Assembly (NCBI RefSeq): GCF_004745805.1
Contig: NZ_SRLQ01000001.1
Coordinates: forward strand, 446,110-510,109
Direction: 5' to 3'
DNA length: 64,000 bases
Source: Mycolicibacterium sp. CH28
GTDB taxonomy: Bacteria; Actinomycetota; Actinomycetes; Mycobacteriales; Mycobacteriaceae
Below are positions 63,853 to 64,000 of this stretch, one piece after another. Position 1 is the first letter of the stretch, and the number at the start of each line of letters is the position of its first letter. The translations under genes and the position numbers were made by a program. The notes under the pieces are model-generated. The model did no database searches, was not told where the DNA came from, and was given only the letters and a program-made list of their open reading frames with translations.

Positions 63853-64000
63853 AGAAAGTGGCTGTCTTCGCGACCTGTTACAACGACACGATGTGGCCCG
63901 AGACCCCCAAAGCCGTGGTCCGGTTGCTGCGCCGGCTCGGCTGCGACCCGGTCTTTCCGCCGCAACAGACCTGCTGCGGCCAGATGTTCACCAACACCGG
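63849..64000 (+). CDS. lutA: LutA-like iron-sulfur lactate oxidation subunit (cut by window end)
   Basis: The first 50 codons begin MKKVAVFATCYNDTMWPETP and contain QQTCCGQMF, the CCG-type cysteine motif of LutA/YkgE. LutABC oxidises L-lactate to pyruvate, which explains the coupling (ATGA) to the lactate permease. The rest, and any lutB and lutC, lie beyond the window. Confidence 0.82.
   Translation, partial: MKKVAVFATCYNDTMWPETPKAVVRLLRRLGCDPVFPPQQTCCGQMFTNT

Overview
The window is high-GC actinobacterial chromosome, most likely from a non-tuberculous, probably fast-growing Mycobacterium (Mycolicibacterium). The evidence is mixed GTG/ATG/TTG starts, dense operons with ATGA/GTGA/TGATG stop-start overlaps, mycobacteria-specific proteins (GpgP and OctT of methylglucose lipopolysaccharide synthesis, PknH-like sensor lipoproteins, GH15 trehalase, SirA), and a gene order that follows the M. 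tuberculosis Rv2421c-Rv2360c segment over long stretches. I see no rRNA, tRNA, insertion sequence, prophage or CRISPR array.

Layout. (1) 1-5410: a leftward catabolic operon (APC permease, FGGY kinase, FAD/[2Fe-2S] dehydrogenase, a second FAD oxidoreductase cut by the window edge) facing a HutC-type GntR regulator, with a matching operator in the promoter. (2) 5453-8754: nadD-rsfS-gpgP-octT-degV, a tightly coupled operon. (3) 8741-14285: an accessory block (YceI protein, DapB-like dehydrogenase with a 78-bp tandem repeat at its end, carboxylic acid reductase) where M. tuberculosis carries eis. (4) 14380-24106: comEA-comEC-holA, rpsT, the CP-ATP-grasp/alpha-E/transglutaminase trio, a PepSY membrane protein and an RNase Z-like protein. 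(5) 24107-28418: a glutamine synthetase-family ligase, creatininase-family hydrolase and TetR regulator, then an aldo/keto reductase. (6) 28501-38593: CBS protein with a CRP box, a flavin-monooxygenase relic, a PemK-like protein, lepA, two lipoproteins, a sulfurtransferase, a MarR/MFS pair, trehalase and two very small membrane proteins. (7) 38638-48609: sulfur assimilation in two halves, subI-cysT-cysW-cysA rightward and sirA-cysH-che1 leftward, each preceded by a 30-codon leader peptide ending in cysteine codons; a CoA-transferase/AsnC pair lies between. (8) 48704-61244: hemW, hrcA-dnaJ2-rsmE with a CIRCE element, phoH-ybeY-corC-cytidine deaminase-like-era, amiA2, recO-uppS and a conserved small gene. 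(9) 61268-64000: a lactate-utilisation locus (FCD-type GntR regulator, lactate permease, LutA-like protein cut by the window edge).

Functionally, sulfate uptake (SubI-CysTWA) feeds APS reductase (CysH), siroheme ferrochelatase (Che1) and sulfite reductase (SirA). The two leaders would tie both halves to cysteine supply. Two GntR-controlled nutrient operons at the two ends share one layout: a consensus-like promoter with the palindromic operator just downstream of the predicted transcription start. Several convergent gene pairs end in hairpins that include or touch their stop codons, the clearest being a perfect 19-bp inverted repeat shared by two C-termini at 21592-21634.
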